This document shows positions 8,082 through 16,180 of a stretch of 64,000 nt of DNA, piece by piece. This stretch comes from Sphingomonadaceae bacterium (GTDB taxonomy: Bacteria > Pseudomonadota > Alphaproteobacteria > Sphingomonadales > Sphingomonadaceae): assembly GCA_024236195.1 (NCBI GenBank), contig JACKKZ010000002.1:1-64000 (forward strand), written 5' to 3'. Both the position numbers and the translations under genes were made by a program. The number at the start of each line of letters is the position of its first letter. Within the stretch, counting starts at the first letter, position 1. The notes under the pieces are model-generated. The model searched no databases. It saw only the letters and a program-made list of their open reading frames with translations, and had not been told where the DNA came from.

Positions 8082-8209
8082 CGAACAAGTTCGCAAGCCT
8101 GCATATCCTGCTCCCACTGGGAGAAGGTTTGTGTCACGCTTCTTCTCCCGGTGGTAGAAGGATGCTGGAGCTTGGCGCGCAGCGCCTAGCGGAAGCTGGA
8201 TGAGGGTTT
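8058..8209. repeat. Dispersed palindromic element, copy A
   Basis: The outer arms are AAACCCTCATCCA at 8058 and TGGATGAGGGTTT ending at 8209. Internal hairpins include GCGAACAAGTTCGC and CTCCCACTGGGAG. A closely related copy sits at 59505-59621 with the same arms and the same CTGGAGCTTGGCGCGCAGCG block. A half copy begins near 53048. The element overlaps the 3' end of sthA by 24 bp and fills the gap to ysxC. Confidence 0.9.
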
Positions 8210-8233
8210 CAGACCTCGCGTATTCAGCCTCAA

Positions 8234-8890
8234 TCAGCTTTCAGCGTCAGCCAAGACCGCCGCGCGCAATTCGGGAATGCCCATCCCCTTCTCCGCGCTG
8301 GTGACGTGGATCAGCGGGAAGGCAGCGACATGTTTGCGCGCTTCGGCTTCGGTCGCGAGGCGGACCTTTTCCAGCTCGCTCGCCTTCACCTTGTCCGCTT
8401 TGGTCAGCACGACGCGGTAGCCAACAGCCGCCTCGTCGAGCATCTTCATGAATTCGCGATCGACGTCTTTCAGCCCGTGGCGGCAATCGACCAGCACCAG
8501 CGTGCGGCGCAGCACTTGCCGCCCGCGCAGGAAGCTGCGGACCAGTGCCTTCCATTTCTCGACCACCTTCACCGGTGCCTTGGCAAAGCCATAGCCGGGC
8601 ATATCGACCAGCCGGAAGTGCAGCGGTTCACCCACATCGAAGAAATTCAGCTCCTGCGTCCGTCCCGGCGTCACCGACGCGCGCGCCAGCCCCTTGCGGT
8701 TGGTCAGTGCATTGAGCAGCGAGCTTTTGCCGACATTGGAGCGCCCGCAAAAGGCAATTTCCGGCGCGTCCGGCTCCGGCAGGAATTTGAGCTGCGGCGC
8801 AGACAGGAGGAACGCCACCGGCCCCGAAAAGAGCTTGCGCGCGCGTTCTTCCAGTTCGGCCTGCGCCTGCTCTTCTTCGGGCGTGCTCAC
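8234..8890 (-). CDS. ysxC: Ribosome biogenesis GTP-binding protein YsxC/EngB
   Basis: An essential-type GTPase needed for large ribosomal subunit assembly. It has 218 residues. G1 is GRSNVGKSSL, the G2-like Thr lies in SVTPGRT, G3 is VDMPGYG, G4 is TKAD and G5 is TSAEKG. The start lies 3 nt after the yidC stop, making it the last gene of the rpmH-rnpA-yidD-yidC-ysxC run. The N-terminus has a Glu/Gln-rich extension of about 25 residues. Confidence 0.95.
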   Translation of the reverse strand: MSTPEEEQAQAELEERARKLFSGPVAFLLSAPQLKFLPEPDAPEIAFCGRSNVGKSSLLNALTNRKGLARASVTPGRTQELNFFDVGEPLHFRLVDMPGYGFAKAPVKVVEKWKALVRSFLRGRQVLRRTLVLVDCRHGLKDVDREFMKMLDEAAVGYRVVLTKADKVKASELEKVRLATEAEARKHVAAFPLIHVTSAEKGMGIPELRAAVLADAES

Positions 8891-8893
8891 GCC

Positions 8894-10711
8894 TCAGCCC
8901 TTGTCCTTGGCCGCTTCGCGGGCGCGGTCTTCCTTGTCCTTCGCCGCCTGCGCTTTCAGCTGCGGATGCTTGGAATAGAGATAGCTTTGCTGCGCCAGCG
9001 TGAGCAGGTTGGATGTTACCCAGTAGACCAGCAGGCCGGCCGCAAAAGGCGCCATCACGAACATCAGCACCCACGGCATGATGGAGAACATCTGCTGCTG
9101 GATCGGGTCCATTGCCGTGGGGTTCATGCGGAAGGTCAACCACATGGTGATCCCCAGCAACACCGCCAGCACACCCAGACCGAAGATAATCATCAGCCAG
9201 CTGGGCACCTGAATCCCCACCAGCGACAAGACCCAGGCAAGGTTCGCTGGATCGGGCGCGGACAGGTCCTGAATCCACGCCACGAAGGGTTTGTGGCGCA
9301 TTTCGATCGACAGCATCAGTACCTTGTAGAGCGCGAAGAAGACCGGGATCTGCAGCAGCAAGGGAAGGCATCCGGCCAGCGGGTTGATGCCCTCTTCCTT
9401 GTACAGCTCCATCACCTTTTGCTGCTGGGTCTGCTTGTCATCCTTGTAGCGTTCCTGAATCGCCTTCATCTTCGGCTGCACTGCGCGCATCGCGGCCATG
9501 CTGGCGAATTGCTTCTGCGCGATGGGGAACATCAGCCCGCGCACGATCACCGTCAGCAGGATGATGGCGAGGCCGAAATTGCCAACGAGGCCATAGAGCT
9601 TGGTCAGCACCAGCCAGATCGGCCAGGCGAAAATCTTGAACCAGCCCCAGTCGATAGCGTTGCCGAAATTGTCGATCCCGCCATCTTCATACATGTCGAG
9701 GACCGCGGTTTCCTTCGCCCCCACGAACAGGCGCGTGGTGCGGGTAAACTGCTTGCCCGCCGGGACCGTAACCGGCTGGTAGATCATGTCCGCACGGAAT
9801 TTCTCATTGCCGAGCGAACGGAAATCGGTCGCCGGATTAGTGCCAGCTTCAGGCACCAGTGCAGAGAGCCAGTAAATGTCGGTAAAGCCAATCCAGTGGG
9901 CGCGGCCATCAGTCTGGCCTTCTTTCGGATCATCCACGAGATCATCATAATCCGGGCCAAACTGGACCGAATCCCCGAAGGCGCCAATCGGCCCCGAATG
10001 GATATTCCAAGTGCTGGCGCTAGCCGTTTTGCTGGTGCGATTGACCAGTGCGAAGGGCTGGATCACCACCGGGCCTGCACCGGTGTTGGACATGGTCTGC
10101 TCGGCAGAGATCATGTAATGCTCATCCACGCTCAGCACGATGCGGAAGCTCTGGCCTTCGCCATTGGCCCATGTCAGGGTGACCGGGCTGTCCGGCCCCA
10201 GCGGCCCGCCGCTGGCGTTCCAGACCGTCTTTGCATCGGGCAGCTTCACGCCCTCACCAACCCAGCCGAATTGCGCAAAATGTTGCGCGGGCGTACCAGC
10301 GGGCGAGAAAATCCGCACCGGGCCGCTGTCTTTCTCAACCGTCTGGCGATGGGTTTTGAGCACGACATCGTCAATCAGCGCGCCAACCGGGTTAATAGAA
10401 CCGGCGATTTCCGCAGCATCAATCTTCACGCGATCCGTGCTGGCGAGCGAGATTTCGAGGTCAGCCTCTTCCTCAGCAATGTCAGCCGGGTCGGTCAGCC
10501 CGCCTTCGCGGGTGGGCTTGGCCTTGGCACCACTGCTTTCCGCACCCTGCGCTGCAGGCAGCGCGTCAGGCTCTGTGCCATTGGCAGCAACGGTCTGTTC
10601 CGCTGCGGGCTTGTTCGCATCAGGATAGAAATAGCGGATGCCAGCATCCCATCCCAGCAGCAGCACTGCACACAGGGCTAAAGCGATCAGCAGATTGCGC
10701 GAATTGTCCAA
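8894..10711 (-). CDS. yidC: Membrane protein insertase YidC
   Basis: A 605-residue Oxa1/YidC-family insertase of the inner membrane. It inserts membrane proteins with or alongside SecYEG. TM1 is at about 7-24 (LLIALALCAVLLLGW). A large periplasmic beta domain runs from about 80 to 340. The conserved C-terminal core follows, with the positively charged cytoplasmic hairpin and CLPLLLQIPVFFALYKVL, then further helices near VPSWLMIIFGLGVLAV and FAAGLLVYWVTSNLLTL. The charged tail KDKEDRAREAAKDKG is typical. It lies between yidD and ysxC on the same strand. Confidence 0.97.
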   Translation of the reverse strand: MDNSRNLLIALALCAVLLLGWDAGIRYFYPDANKPAAEQTVAANGTEPDALPAAQGAESSGAKAKPTREGGLTDPADIAEEEADLEISLASTDRVKIDAAEIAGSINPVGALIDDVVLKTHRQTVEKDSGPVRIFSPAGTPAQHFAQFGWVGEGVKLPDAKTVWNASGGPLGPDSPVTLTWANGEGQSFRIVLSVDEHYMISAEQTMSNTGAGPVVIQPFALVNRTSKTASASTWNIHSGPIGAFGDSVQFGPDYDDLVDDPKEGQTDGRAHWIGFTDIYWLSALVPEAGTNPATDFRSLGNEKFRADMIYQPVTVPAGKQFTRTTRLFVGAKETAVLDMYEDGGIDNFGNAIDWGWFKIFAWPIWLVLTKLYGLVGNFGLAIILLTVIVRGLMFPIAQKQFASMAAMRAVQPKMKAIQERYKDDKQTQQQKVMELYKEEGINPLAGCLPLLLQIPVFFALYKVLMLSIEMRHKPFVAWIQDLSAPDPANLAWVLSLVGIQVPSWLMIIFGLGVLAVLLGITMWLTFRMNPTAMDPIQQQMFSIMPWVLMFVMAPFAAGLLVYWVTSNLLTLAQQSYLYSKHPQLKAQAAKDKEDRAREAAKDKG

Positions 10712-10746
10712 GGTGGGATCCCGTTCTTCAGTCTTGATCTTTGGTG

Positions 10747-10956
10747 TCAGGGCACCGGGTCATAGCCATGCCCGCCCCATGGGTGGCAGCGCAATAGCCG
10801 CTTAAGCGCCATCCATCCACCCTTGATCGCGCCATGTTTTTGCAAGGCTTCGATCGCATATTGCGAGCAGGTGGGGGCATAGCGGCATGAAGGCGGCAAA
10901 ATGCGCGACGGGCCCCATTGCCAGGCCCGCGCGATGAAGATGAGGATATGCTTCAC
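10747..10956 (-). CDS. yidD: Membrane protein insertion efficiency factor YidD
   Basis: A 69-residue protein with the diagnostic motif CRYAPTCSQYAIEALQKHG and the C-terminal LKRLLRCHPWGGHGYDPVP. It is an inner-membrane-associated amphipathic protein that assists YidC. Its start overlaps the rnpA stop as ATGA (10953-10956), indicating translational coupling. Confidence 0.95.
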   Translation of the reverse strand: MKHILIFIARAWQWGPSRILPPSCRYAPTCSQYAIEALQKHGAIKGGWMALKRLLRCHPWGGHGYDPVP

Positions 10957-11366
10957 CGGCCGCGCCCGAAAGGCTTGCCACCGGGCTTACCCTTGCGCGG
11001 TTTGCGCGGCGGATCGCCCTTGCCCTGTGCAGCGCGTTGCAATGCCATGGAAAGTTCCTCGCGCAGCTTGCCAAAATCCCGCTCGACCCCGCCTTCGCGA
11101 CCGATGAGGATATGGTCATGCCCGGCCAGCCCTTCAAGCGGCAGCGCATCCCACAGCAATTCGCGAAAGCGCCGCTTCATCCGGTTGCGGACCACCGCAT
11201 TGCCGATCTTCTTGGTGACAGTGATGCCATAGCGCATGGATTCGCTACCGTTGGGCCGGGTAAGCAGCACAAAACCCGGCCGCGCCACCCGCACACCGCG
11301 ATTCGCGGCGAGGAAGTCCGCCCGCTTGCGGATGACGGAAAGCTTAGGTGAGGATTCGGGAACCAT
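10953..11366 (-). CDS. rnpA: Ribonuclease P protein component
   Basis: Protein subunit of RNase P, which matures tRNA 5' ends. It has about 137 residues from the ATG at 11366 (MVPESSPKLSVIRKRADF). An ATG six codons upstream is possible. The signature is GNAVVRNRMKRRFRELL. The C-terminal extension is rich in Lys, Gly, Pro and Arg (PPRKPRKGKPGGKPFG), longer than in E. coli and probably disordered. It is followed by yidD with a 4-nt overlap. Confidence 0.94.
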   Translation of the reverse strand: MVPESSPKLSVIRKRADFLAANRGVRVARPGFVLLTRPNGSESMRYGITVTKKIGNAVVRNRMKRRFRELLWDALPLEGLAGHDHILIGREGGVERDFGKLREELSMALQRAAQGKGDPPRKPRKGKPGGKPFGRGR

Positions 11367-11384
11367 GGGTGCTACATACGCCAA

Positions 11385-11484
11385 CGGGCTCCCCTAAGGG
11401 AGCCCGCAAGGCCGACTGGCCGCCCGCAGCCGCTCCGGCGAAGCCGGAAACTGCGGCGAGGACGCGAGCGCAGAGGCGCTCGCG
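11385..11484 (-). terminator. Hairpin cluster between rpmH and rnpA
   Basis: There are two perfect hairpins. CGGGCTCCC (11385-11393) pairs with GGGAGCCCG (11398-11406). CGCGAGCGC (11463-11471) pairs with GCGCTCGCG (11476-11484). A third weaker structure lies around CCGGCGAAGCCGG. There is no T-run, so these may attenuate or stabilise the rpmH transcript rather than end it outright. Confidence 0.5.
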
Positions 11485-11491
11485 CAAACAG

Positions 11492-11626
11492 TTACGCGCT
11501 GAGGTTCTTGCGACCGCGGCTGCGACGTGCGCGCAGGACCTTGCGGCCACCGACAGTGGCCTTGCGTGCGAAGAAACCGTGGCGGCGCTTGCGCACCAGG
11601 TTGGAAGGCTGGAATGTCCGCTTCAT
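11492..11626 (-). CDS. rpmH: 50S ribosomal protein L34
   Basis: A 44-residue ribosomal protein beginning MKRTFQPSNLVRKRRHGFF and ending ARRSRGRKNLSA, the complete L34 signature. It is very basic. The ATG at 11626 follows GAGGACGAC. It starts the minus-strand rnpA-yidD-yidC-ysxC block. The 82-bp gap upstream (11627-11708) is AT-richer and should hold its promoter. Confidence 0.97.
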   Translation of the reverse strand: MKRTFQPSNLVRKRRHGFFARKATVGGRKVLRARRSRGRKNLSA

Positions 11627-11708
11627 GTCGTCCTCAAAATTCCAATATTTGGCTAGCGCCAATAATAAAGGGCCGCCGATGCGGCGACCGCCATAAGTGA
11701 GCGCGCGA

Positions 11709-12539
11709 TTAGAAGCTCGCGCCCCCCAAGTCAAGATAGGCCAGCTTCGGCGTAGCGTCTTTTTCTGCGGCCGGAGCCGCTTCACCCGACAGCCAGCCCC
11801 GCATATCGCCTGCATCGAGCCACTTGGCCTGCGAGAAGGGCACCGAATTGGTCATGTCGTAGAAGGCGCGAGCCTCTTCCTCGGACATGCCCATTTCGCG
11901 GTAATAGTCCACATAGGCCCGGTTTTGCGGGGCATTGGGGGCGAAATCCTTCGCCTGACGGCCATAGACATCCATCCAGCTATGCACCGCGAACTGCGCG
12001 CCATCCTCGATCTGGCGATTCGCACCGGCGAGGAACAATTCCACTCCGCCCGAACGAACCGAACCGCCAGCCGGGACACGGGTGGCGATGCCTGCTGCGC
12101 GAATCATCCGCCCCAGCTGCATATTCGCCCCATCATCCGAGGTGCCGGGCACTTCGACGAGGTCGAGCACTTCAAGCTCAGGATAATCACGCAGCATTGC
12201 CGCAAAATGGGCCGGGGTCCGGGCATCGGTGAAGCTGACCAGTTCGGCCCGCTTCCCGTCCACGATCCGGAACGGTCCGTAATCAGCAACAAGCTGGGGT
12301 AGCGGCTCGGGCTGTGTGGTTACGAAACGTTCGGAACCGGGCATTGCGCGGAAAGCGGTTTCGTCTGCGGGTGCGGACACAGTCCGTACCGTGGTCGTTA
12401 CTGAAGTCCGCACAGGTGCCTGCCCCGGGGTCTCCACCCATTCCTCTTCCGTGATCACTTCATAGACGACCTGCCGCGCCTGCGCGGGGGCGGCGAAGAA
12501 GGCAAGAAGGGCCATGGCGAGGGCGACAATGCTGCGCAT
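11709..12539 (-). CDS. Secreted ClpP/crotonase-like periplasmic protein (COG3904-like)
   Basis: A 276-residue protein with a clear signal peptide (MRSIVALAMALLAFFAAPAQA) from the ATG at 12539. The second half has the pattern LGRMIRAAGIATRVPAG, then RSGGVELFLAG, then FAVHSW. It resembles the ClpP/SppA-fold periplasmic proteins in which a GG turn is followed by a Ser-Ala-Cys nucleophile segment and a catalytic His. Here the nucleophile segment reads Ser-Gly-Gly. The remote fold call is inference; protease activity is unproven. The start is divergent from comM. Confidence 0.6.
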   Translation of the reverse strand: MRSIVALAMALLAFFAAPAQARQVVYEVITEEEWVETPGQAPVRTSVTTTVRTVSAPADETAFRAMPGSERFVTTQPEPLPQLVADYGPFRIVDGKRAELVSFTDARTPAHFAAMLRDYPELEVLDLVEVPGTSDDGANMQLGRMIRAAGIATRVPAGGSVRSGGVELFLAGANRQIEDGAQFAVHSWMDVYGRQAKDFAPNAPQNRAYVDYYREMGMSEEEARAFYDMTNSVPFSQAKWLDAGDMRGWLSGEAAPAAEKDATPKLAYLDLGGASF

Positions 12540-12719
12540 GGACACTGTAATGCCCTGCGCGCGTAACCGCTTTGCCAAGCGATATCCTTACAAAGAGGTT
12601 ACGAAGCTGTGCCGTTGAGGGACGGTTCGGGGGCGGCGGGTTAACGCCGGATACGCTTCACTCTCGACTCCGCCCTGGAATCACGGCAGAAGGCAAGAGA
12701 ACAAACAGGGGGTAAGCGC

Positions 12720-14228
12720 TTGGTCGCTCTGGTTCGCACAGTTGCCTATCTCGGGCTGGAGGCTCGCCATGTTGAGGTGCAATGCCAGGTTGCGCCCGGC
12801 ATGCCACGCTTCAACATCGTCGGGCTGGCGGACAAAGCCGTGGGCGAAAGCCGCGAACGGGTGCAGGCGGCGCTGTCTGCCATGGGGCTGGCCCTGCCGC
12901 CCAAGCGGATCACCATCAATCTCTCGCCCGCTGACCTGCCCAAGGAAGGCAGCCATTACGATTTGCCGATTGCGCTCGCCCTGCTGGGTGCGATGGGGGT
13001 GACCGATGCCGAACAGCTGACCGAATTCATCGCGGTGGGCGAACTGGCGCTGGACGGGCGGATCGTCCCCTCCCCCGGCGTGTTGCTCGCCGCGCTCCAT
13101 GCCAGCGAGCAGGAATGCGGCCTGCTTTGCCCTGCCGCACAAGGGGCTGAAGCGCGCTGGGCGAGCGGGGTGCCGGTGGTGGCCGCGCCCGACCTGATCA
13201 GCCTGCTCAACCATCTGAAGGGCACGCAGGTCTTGCCTGAACCGAAGCAGGGCGAGATCGAACCAGCCGCGCCGGGGCCGGACCTCAAGCGGGTGAAAGG
13301 GCAGGAAACCGCCAAGCGCGCGCTGGAGATCGCGGCAGCGGGCGGGCACAATCTGCTGATGAATGGTCCGCCGGGTGCGGGCAAGAGCCTGCTCGCGAGC
13401 TGCCTGCCGGGAATCCTGCCCGAGCTAAGCCCGGCGGAGGCGCTGGAAGTCTCCATGGTGCAATCGGTCGCGGGACTGCTGGAGGGCGGGAAGATCAGCC
13501 GCACACGCCCGTTCCGCGCGCCGCATCATTCCGCCAGCATGGCCGCGCTCACCGGTGGCGGGCTGAAGGTGAAACCGGGCGAAGTCAGTCTCGCCCACCT
13601 CGGCGTGTTGTTCCTCGATGAACTGCCCGAATTCCAGCGCGCGGTGCTCGATTCTCTGCGCCAGCCACTGGAAACGGGCAGCGTCGATGTCGCGCGCGCC
13701 AATGCGCATGTGACGTTCCCTGCGCGAGTGCAGCTGGTGGCAGCGATGAACCCTTGCCGTTGCGGCCATCTGGGCGATCCGGCGCTGGCCTGCTCGCGCG
13801 CGCCGCGTTGTGCGGCGGATTATCAGAGCAAGGTCTCCGGCCCGCTGCTCGACCGGATTGACCTGCATGTGGAGGTGGACCCCGTCAGCGCCGCTGATCT
13901 GGCCCTGCCTCCGCCAGCAGAGGGCAGCGCGGAAGTGGCTGCCCGCGTGGCCGCCGCCCGCGCCATCCAGACCGCGCGCGGTGAAGAAAGCGGCGCGCGC
14001 ACCAATGCCGAGCTCGACGGCGACGCGCTGGAACGCTTCGCCACGCCTGACGATGCCGGGCAGAAATTGCTGATGCAGGCAGCGGATGCGATGCGCCTTT
14101 CCGCGCGCGGCTATACCAGGATGCTAAGAGTAGCGCGCACCATTGCGGACCTTGCCGGGGCGGCGCAGGTCGGGCGTATCCATATTGCCGAAGCGCTCAG
14201 CTATCGCAGGCAGCCTCCGCGCGCCTGA
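12720..14228 (+). CDS. comM: YifB/ComM-family Mg-chelatase-like AAA+ ATPase
   Basis: A 502-residue ComM/YifB protein. In naturally competent species ComM is a hexameric helicase that promotes branch migration of transformed DNA. The N-terminal Lon-protease-like fold contains MPRFNIVGLADKAVGESRERV. Walker A is GPPGAGKS, Walker B is VLFLDELPEF, and the zinc-type Cys cluster is NPCRCGHLGDPALAC. The C-terminal part is SARGYTRMLRVARTIADL. The TTG start at 12720 is preceded by AGGGGG about 9 nt away. It stands alone, converging on the protease gene 12 nt downstream. Confidence 0.93.
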   Translation: MVALVRTVAYLGLEARHVEVQCQVAPGMPRFNIVGLADKAVGESRERVQAALSAMGLALPPKRITINLSPADLPKEGSHYDLPIALALLGAMGVTDAEQLTEFIAVGELALDGRIVPSPGVLLAALHASEQECGLLCPAAQGAEARWASGVPVVAAPDLISLLNHLKGTQVLPEPKQGEIEPAAPGPDLKRVKGQETAKRALEIAAAGGHNLLMNGPPGAGKSLLASCLPGILPELSPAEALEVSMVQSVAGLLEGGKISRTRPFRAPHHSASMAALTGGGLKVKPGEVSLAHLGVLFLDELPEFQRAVLDSLRQPLETGSVDVARANAHVTFPARVQLVAAMNPCRCGHLGDPALACSRAPRCAADYQSKVSGPLLDRIDLHVEVDPVSAADLALPPPAEGSAEVAARVAAARAIQTARGEESGARTNAELDGDALERFATPDDAGQKLLMQAADAMRLSARGYTRMLRVARTIADLAGAAQVGRIHIAEALSYRRQPPRA

Positions 14229-14240
14229 TCGAAGGGGCCC

Positions 14241-15821
14241 CTACCAGTCGACGATTTCGCCTTTGACTGCCTGCTTCTTCGCGCCCGCGATCCAGCCGAC
14301 AAAATGCGTCACATCGGTATAGACACCCGGCGTGTCGCGCAGCCCGCAGCCGGGGCCGAAAGATACCAGCCCGACAAGATAGGTAATCCCGCCCTTGCGC
14401 GTGACCAGTGGACCGCCGCTGTCGCCCTTGCAGGAATCAACCCCACCCGGTGCCCCTGCGCAAAGCTGGCCAACCCCAACCGTCAGCCCGCGTTCGCGGA
14501 AATTGGGGTTGAAATTGCACTCGCTGCTGACCCGCAAGGTCAGGTCCGCCTGTTGCAGGATTGCCGAGAAATATTGCGGCTGACCAAAGCGATCCCTTAC
14601 ATCGGAAGTATTGAGCGTTTCGCCCGTCAGTCCCCAGCCCGTTACCCTCGCTTCCGTGCCTGAAGGGAAGCGCATGGAAACGCTTGGCGGCAGGGTCACC
14701 TGATTGATCCCGCGACCCGTCGGTTTCTTGGTGAGGCGCAGCAAGGCAATATCATTGCCATCGCGCGCGCGGCGATAGCGCTTGTGCCGCACCACCGCGT
14801 CAATCTCGAAGATCTGGCCGCCGTCATTAATTGTATCAGACCCCAGCCTGATCCGGCGCCCGTCAAAAAACAGGCTTTCGCGCCCACGCCAGTCGCCAAT
14901 GCAATGCGCGGCAGTGATCGCCCACCTGCCGCCAATATAGGCCGCCCCGCAAACATGGTTGTGCTGCCAGGAAGGCACTGGCTTGCCAAAATCCCTCAGG
15001 TCAATGCTGCGCTGGCGCGGCGTCAGGTAGCTTTGCGCACTTTGCCCCGCACGCAGGATTTGCGCCTGCCACGGGGTTGCCCCGGCCGGAGCATCAATGC
15101 CCCTGATGAGTCGCTTGTAGCGGTCTTGCCAGAGATTGTAGAACCGTTCTTGCTCATTAGTGCAGACGGGCAATTGCGGCCCTGGCGCGGGAATCCAGCG
15201 GTCACCGGGCCGCTCAACCCGGCAGCGCCATTCTTCATTCGGCGCAAACAGGGCAAAATGCAGGGCATCCGGACCGGCTACAGCCAGATATTCGGGCACA
15301 GCCCGCCATAAGTCAGGCTTGCGGACGTTGAGCATTTGCGCGAACTGCTGCGCCTGTTGCGGGCTGAGACCGGTGAGGAAATCGACCAGCTCCATCCCGC
15401 CCCCTGGCCGATCATCGAGCAGCAAGTCGACAAATATTCCGCGTCGCCCGACTGCGAGATTATCTGTGACCCGATACACTGCTGCCCGGGTCGGTGCATC
15501 GAGCGGGGCGAGCAAGATGCGCAGCGGACGGTCCTGTTCAGGCAGGATTTCCTGCCGGATCAGGACCCATGAGACGGCCTGCTCAGCAAAGGGATTATCG
15601 GGATCAGGCTCGGCCGTCGGAAGAGTCCGAGGGACGATAACCGGTATCTCGTCCTCTTCCTCCTCCAGTGACGGGGGGCCGGGCAGCGGTTCCGGGAGGA
15701 CCACCACCGGGATCGCTCCGCCAGCGTCCAGAACCGCGTGGGGCAGGCCCTGCTCAGCGGCAGCTACGCCGTTGGGCAACGCCCCGGCCATTGCCAGAAA
15801 AGCTAGTGCAAGACGCTTCAT
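14241..15821 (-). CDS. Secreted trypsin-like serine protease (S1 family)
   Basis: 526 residues from the ATG at 15821, which begins signal peptide MKRLALAFLAMAGALPNGVA. A Pro/Glu-rich linker and an unassigned domain of about 220 residues precede a C-terminal chymotrypsin fold. The triad is visible as TAAHC (His), NDIALLRL (Asp) and KGDSGGPLV (Ser). Asp six residues before the Ser (DSCKGDSGG) predicts trypsin-like Arg/Lys specificity. It acts outside the cytoplasm. The unassigned N-terminal domain contains LVDFLTGLSPQQAQQF and may be regulatory. The start is 84 bp downstream of a lipoprotein gene on the same strand. Confidence 0.92.
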   Translation of the reverse strand: MKRLALAFLAMAGALPNGVAAAEQGLPHAVLDAGGAIPVVVLPEPLPGPPSLEEEEDEIPVIVPRTLPTAEPDPDNPFAEQAVSWVLIRQEILPEQDRPLRILLAPLDAPTRAAVYRVTDNLAVGRRGIFVDLLLDDRPGGGMELVDFLTGLSPQQAQQFAQMLNVRKPDLWRAVPEYLAVAGPDALHFALFAPNEEWRCRVERPGDRWIPAPGPQLPVCTNEQERFYNLWQDRYKRLIRGIDAPAGATPWQAQILRAGQSAQSYLTPRQRSIDLRDFGKPVPSWQHNHVCGAAYIGGRWAITAAHCIGDWRGRESLFFDGRRIRLGSDTINDGGQIFEIDAVVRHKRYRRARDGNDIALLRLTKKPTGRGINQVTLPPSVSMRFPSGTEARVTGWGLTGETLNTSDVRDRFGQPQYFSAILQQADLTLRVSSECNFNPNFRERGLTVGVGQLCAGAPGGVDSCKGDSGGPLVTRKGGITYLVGLVSFGPGCGLRDTPGVYTDVTHFVGWIAGAKKQAVKGEIVDW

Positions 15822-15864
15822 TGCCCTTGCCCCGATCAGCCTGGCGGCTTCATCGGGCCGCGAT

Positions 15865-15899
15865 CCGGGCCTTGCCAGCAAAACGCTGGCAGGGCCCGG
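15865..15899 (-). terminator. Strong hairpin downstream of the small lipoprotein
   Basis: CCGGGCCTTGCCAGC (15865-15879) pairs with GCTGGCAGGGCCCGG (15885-15899), a 15-bp stem with a single G-T type mismatch and a five-base loop. It lies 6 nt past the stop of the lipoprotein gene. There is no T-tract, so termination efficiency is uncertain. Confidence 0.6.
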
Positions 15900-15905
15900 A
15901 AAGGA

Positions 15906-16163
15906 TTAGCGGCCGATATCGTTGCCGCGGATTTCATCCTCTTCCTCAGCGGCAGGTGCGGGCGCAGCTGCCGTGTCACCTTCGGTCATGGCATCGGCCT
16001 CAGCGGCCCCTTCTTCCATCGCGCCTTCTTCCATGGTCGCATCTTCAGCTACCGCGGTTTCATCAGCCATGGTGTCTTCCGCAGCATCTTCCGCCGGAGC
16101 GGAACAGGCAGCCAGGCCCAGCGCAAGGGCACCAGCGAGCGATACAAAACCAATTTTCTTCAT
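15906..16163 (-). CDS. Small acidic Ala/Glu-rich lipoprotein
   Basis: An 85-residue protein. The signal MKKIGFVSLAGALALG is followed by lipobox LAAC, so the mature lipid-anchored chain starts at Cys20. The rest is low-complexity, almost only Ala, Glu, Asp, Met and Thr, with loose repeats (MEEGAMEEGA, AEADAMTEGD). No folded domain is expected. The net charge is strongly negative. Function unknown. Confidence 0.75.
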   Translation of the reverse strand: MKKIGFVSLAGALALGLAACSAPAEDAAEDTMADETAVAEDATMEEGAMEEGAAEADAMTEGDTAAAPAPAAEEEDEIRGNDIGR

Positions 16164-16180
16164 GCTTTCCCCCGTATAAT

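Noticed and set aside
8306..10681. 791-residue plus-strand open frame
   Set aside because: Antisense to ysxC and yidC, which are unmistakable; composition is that of a shadow.
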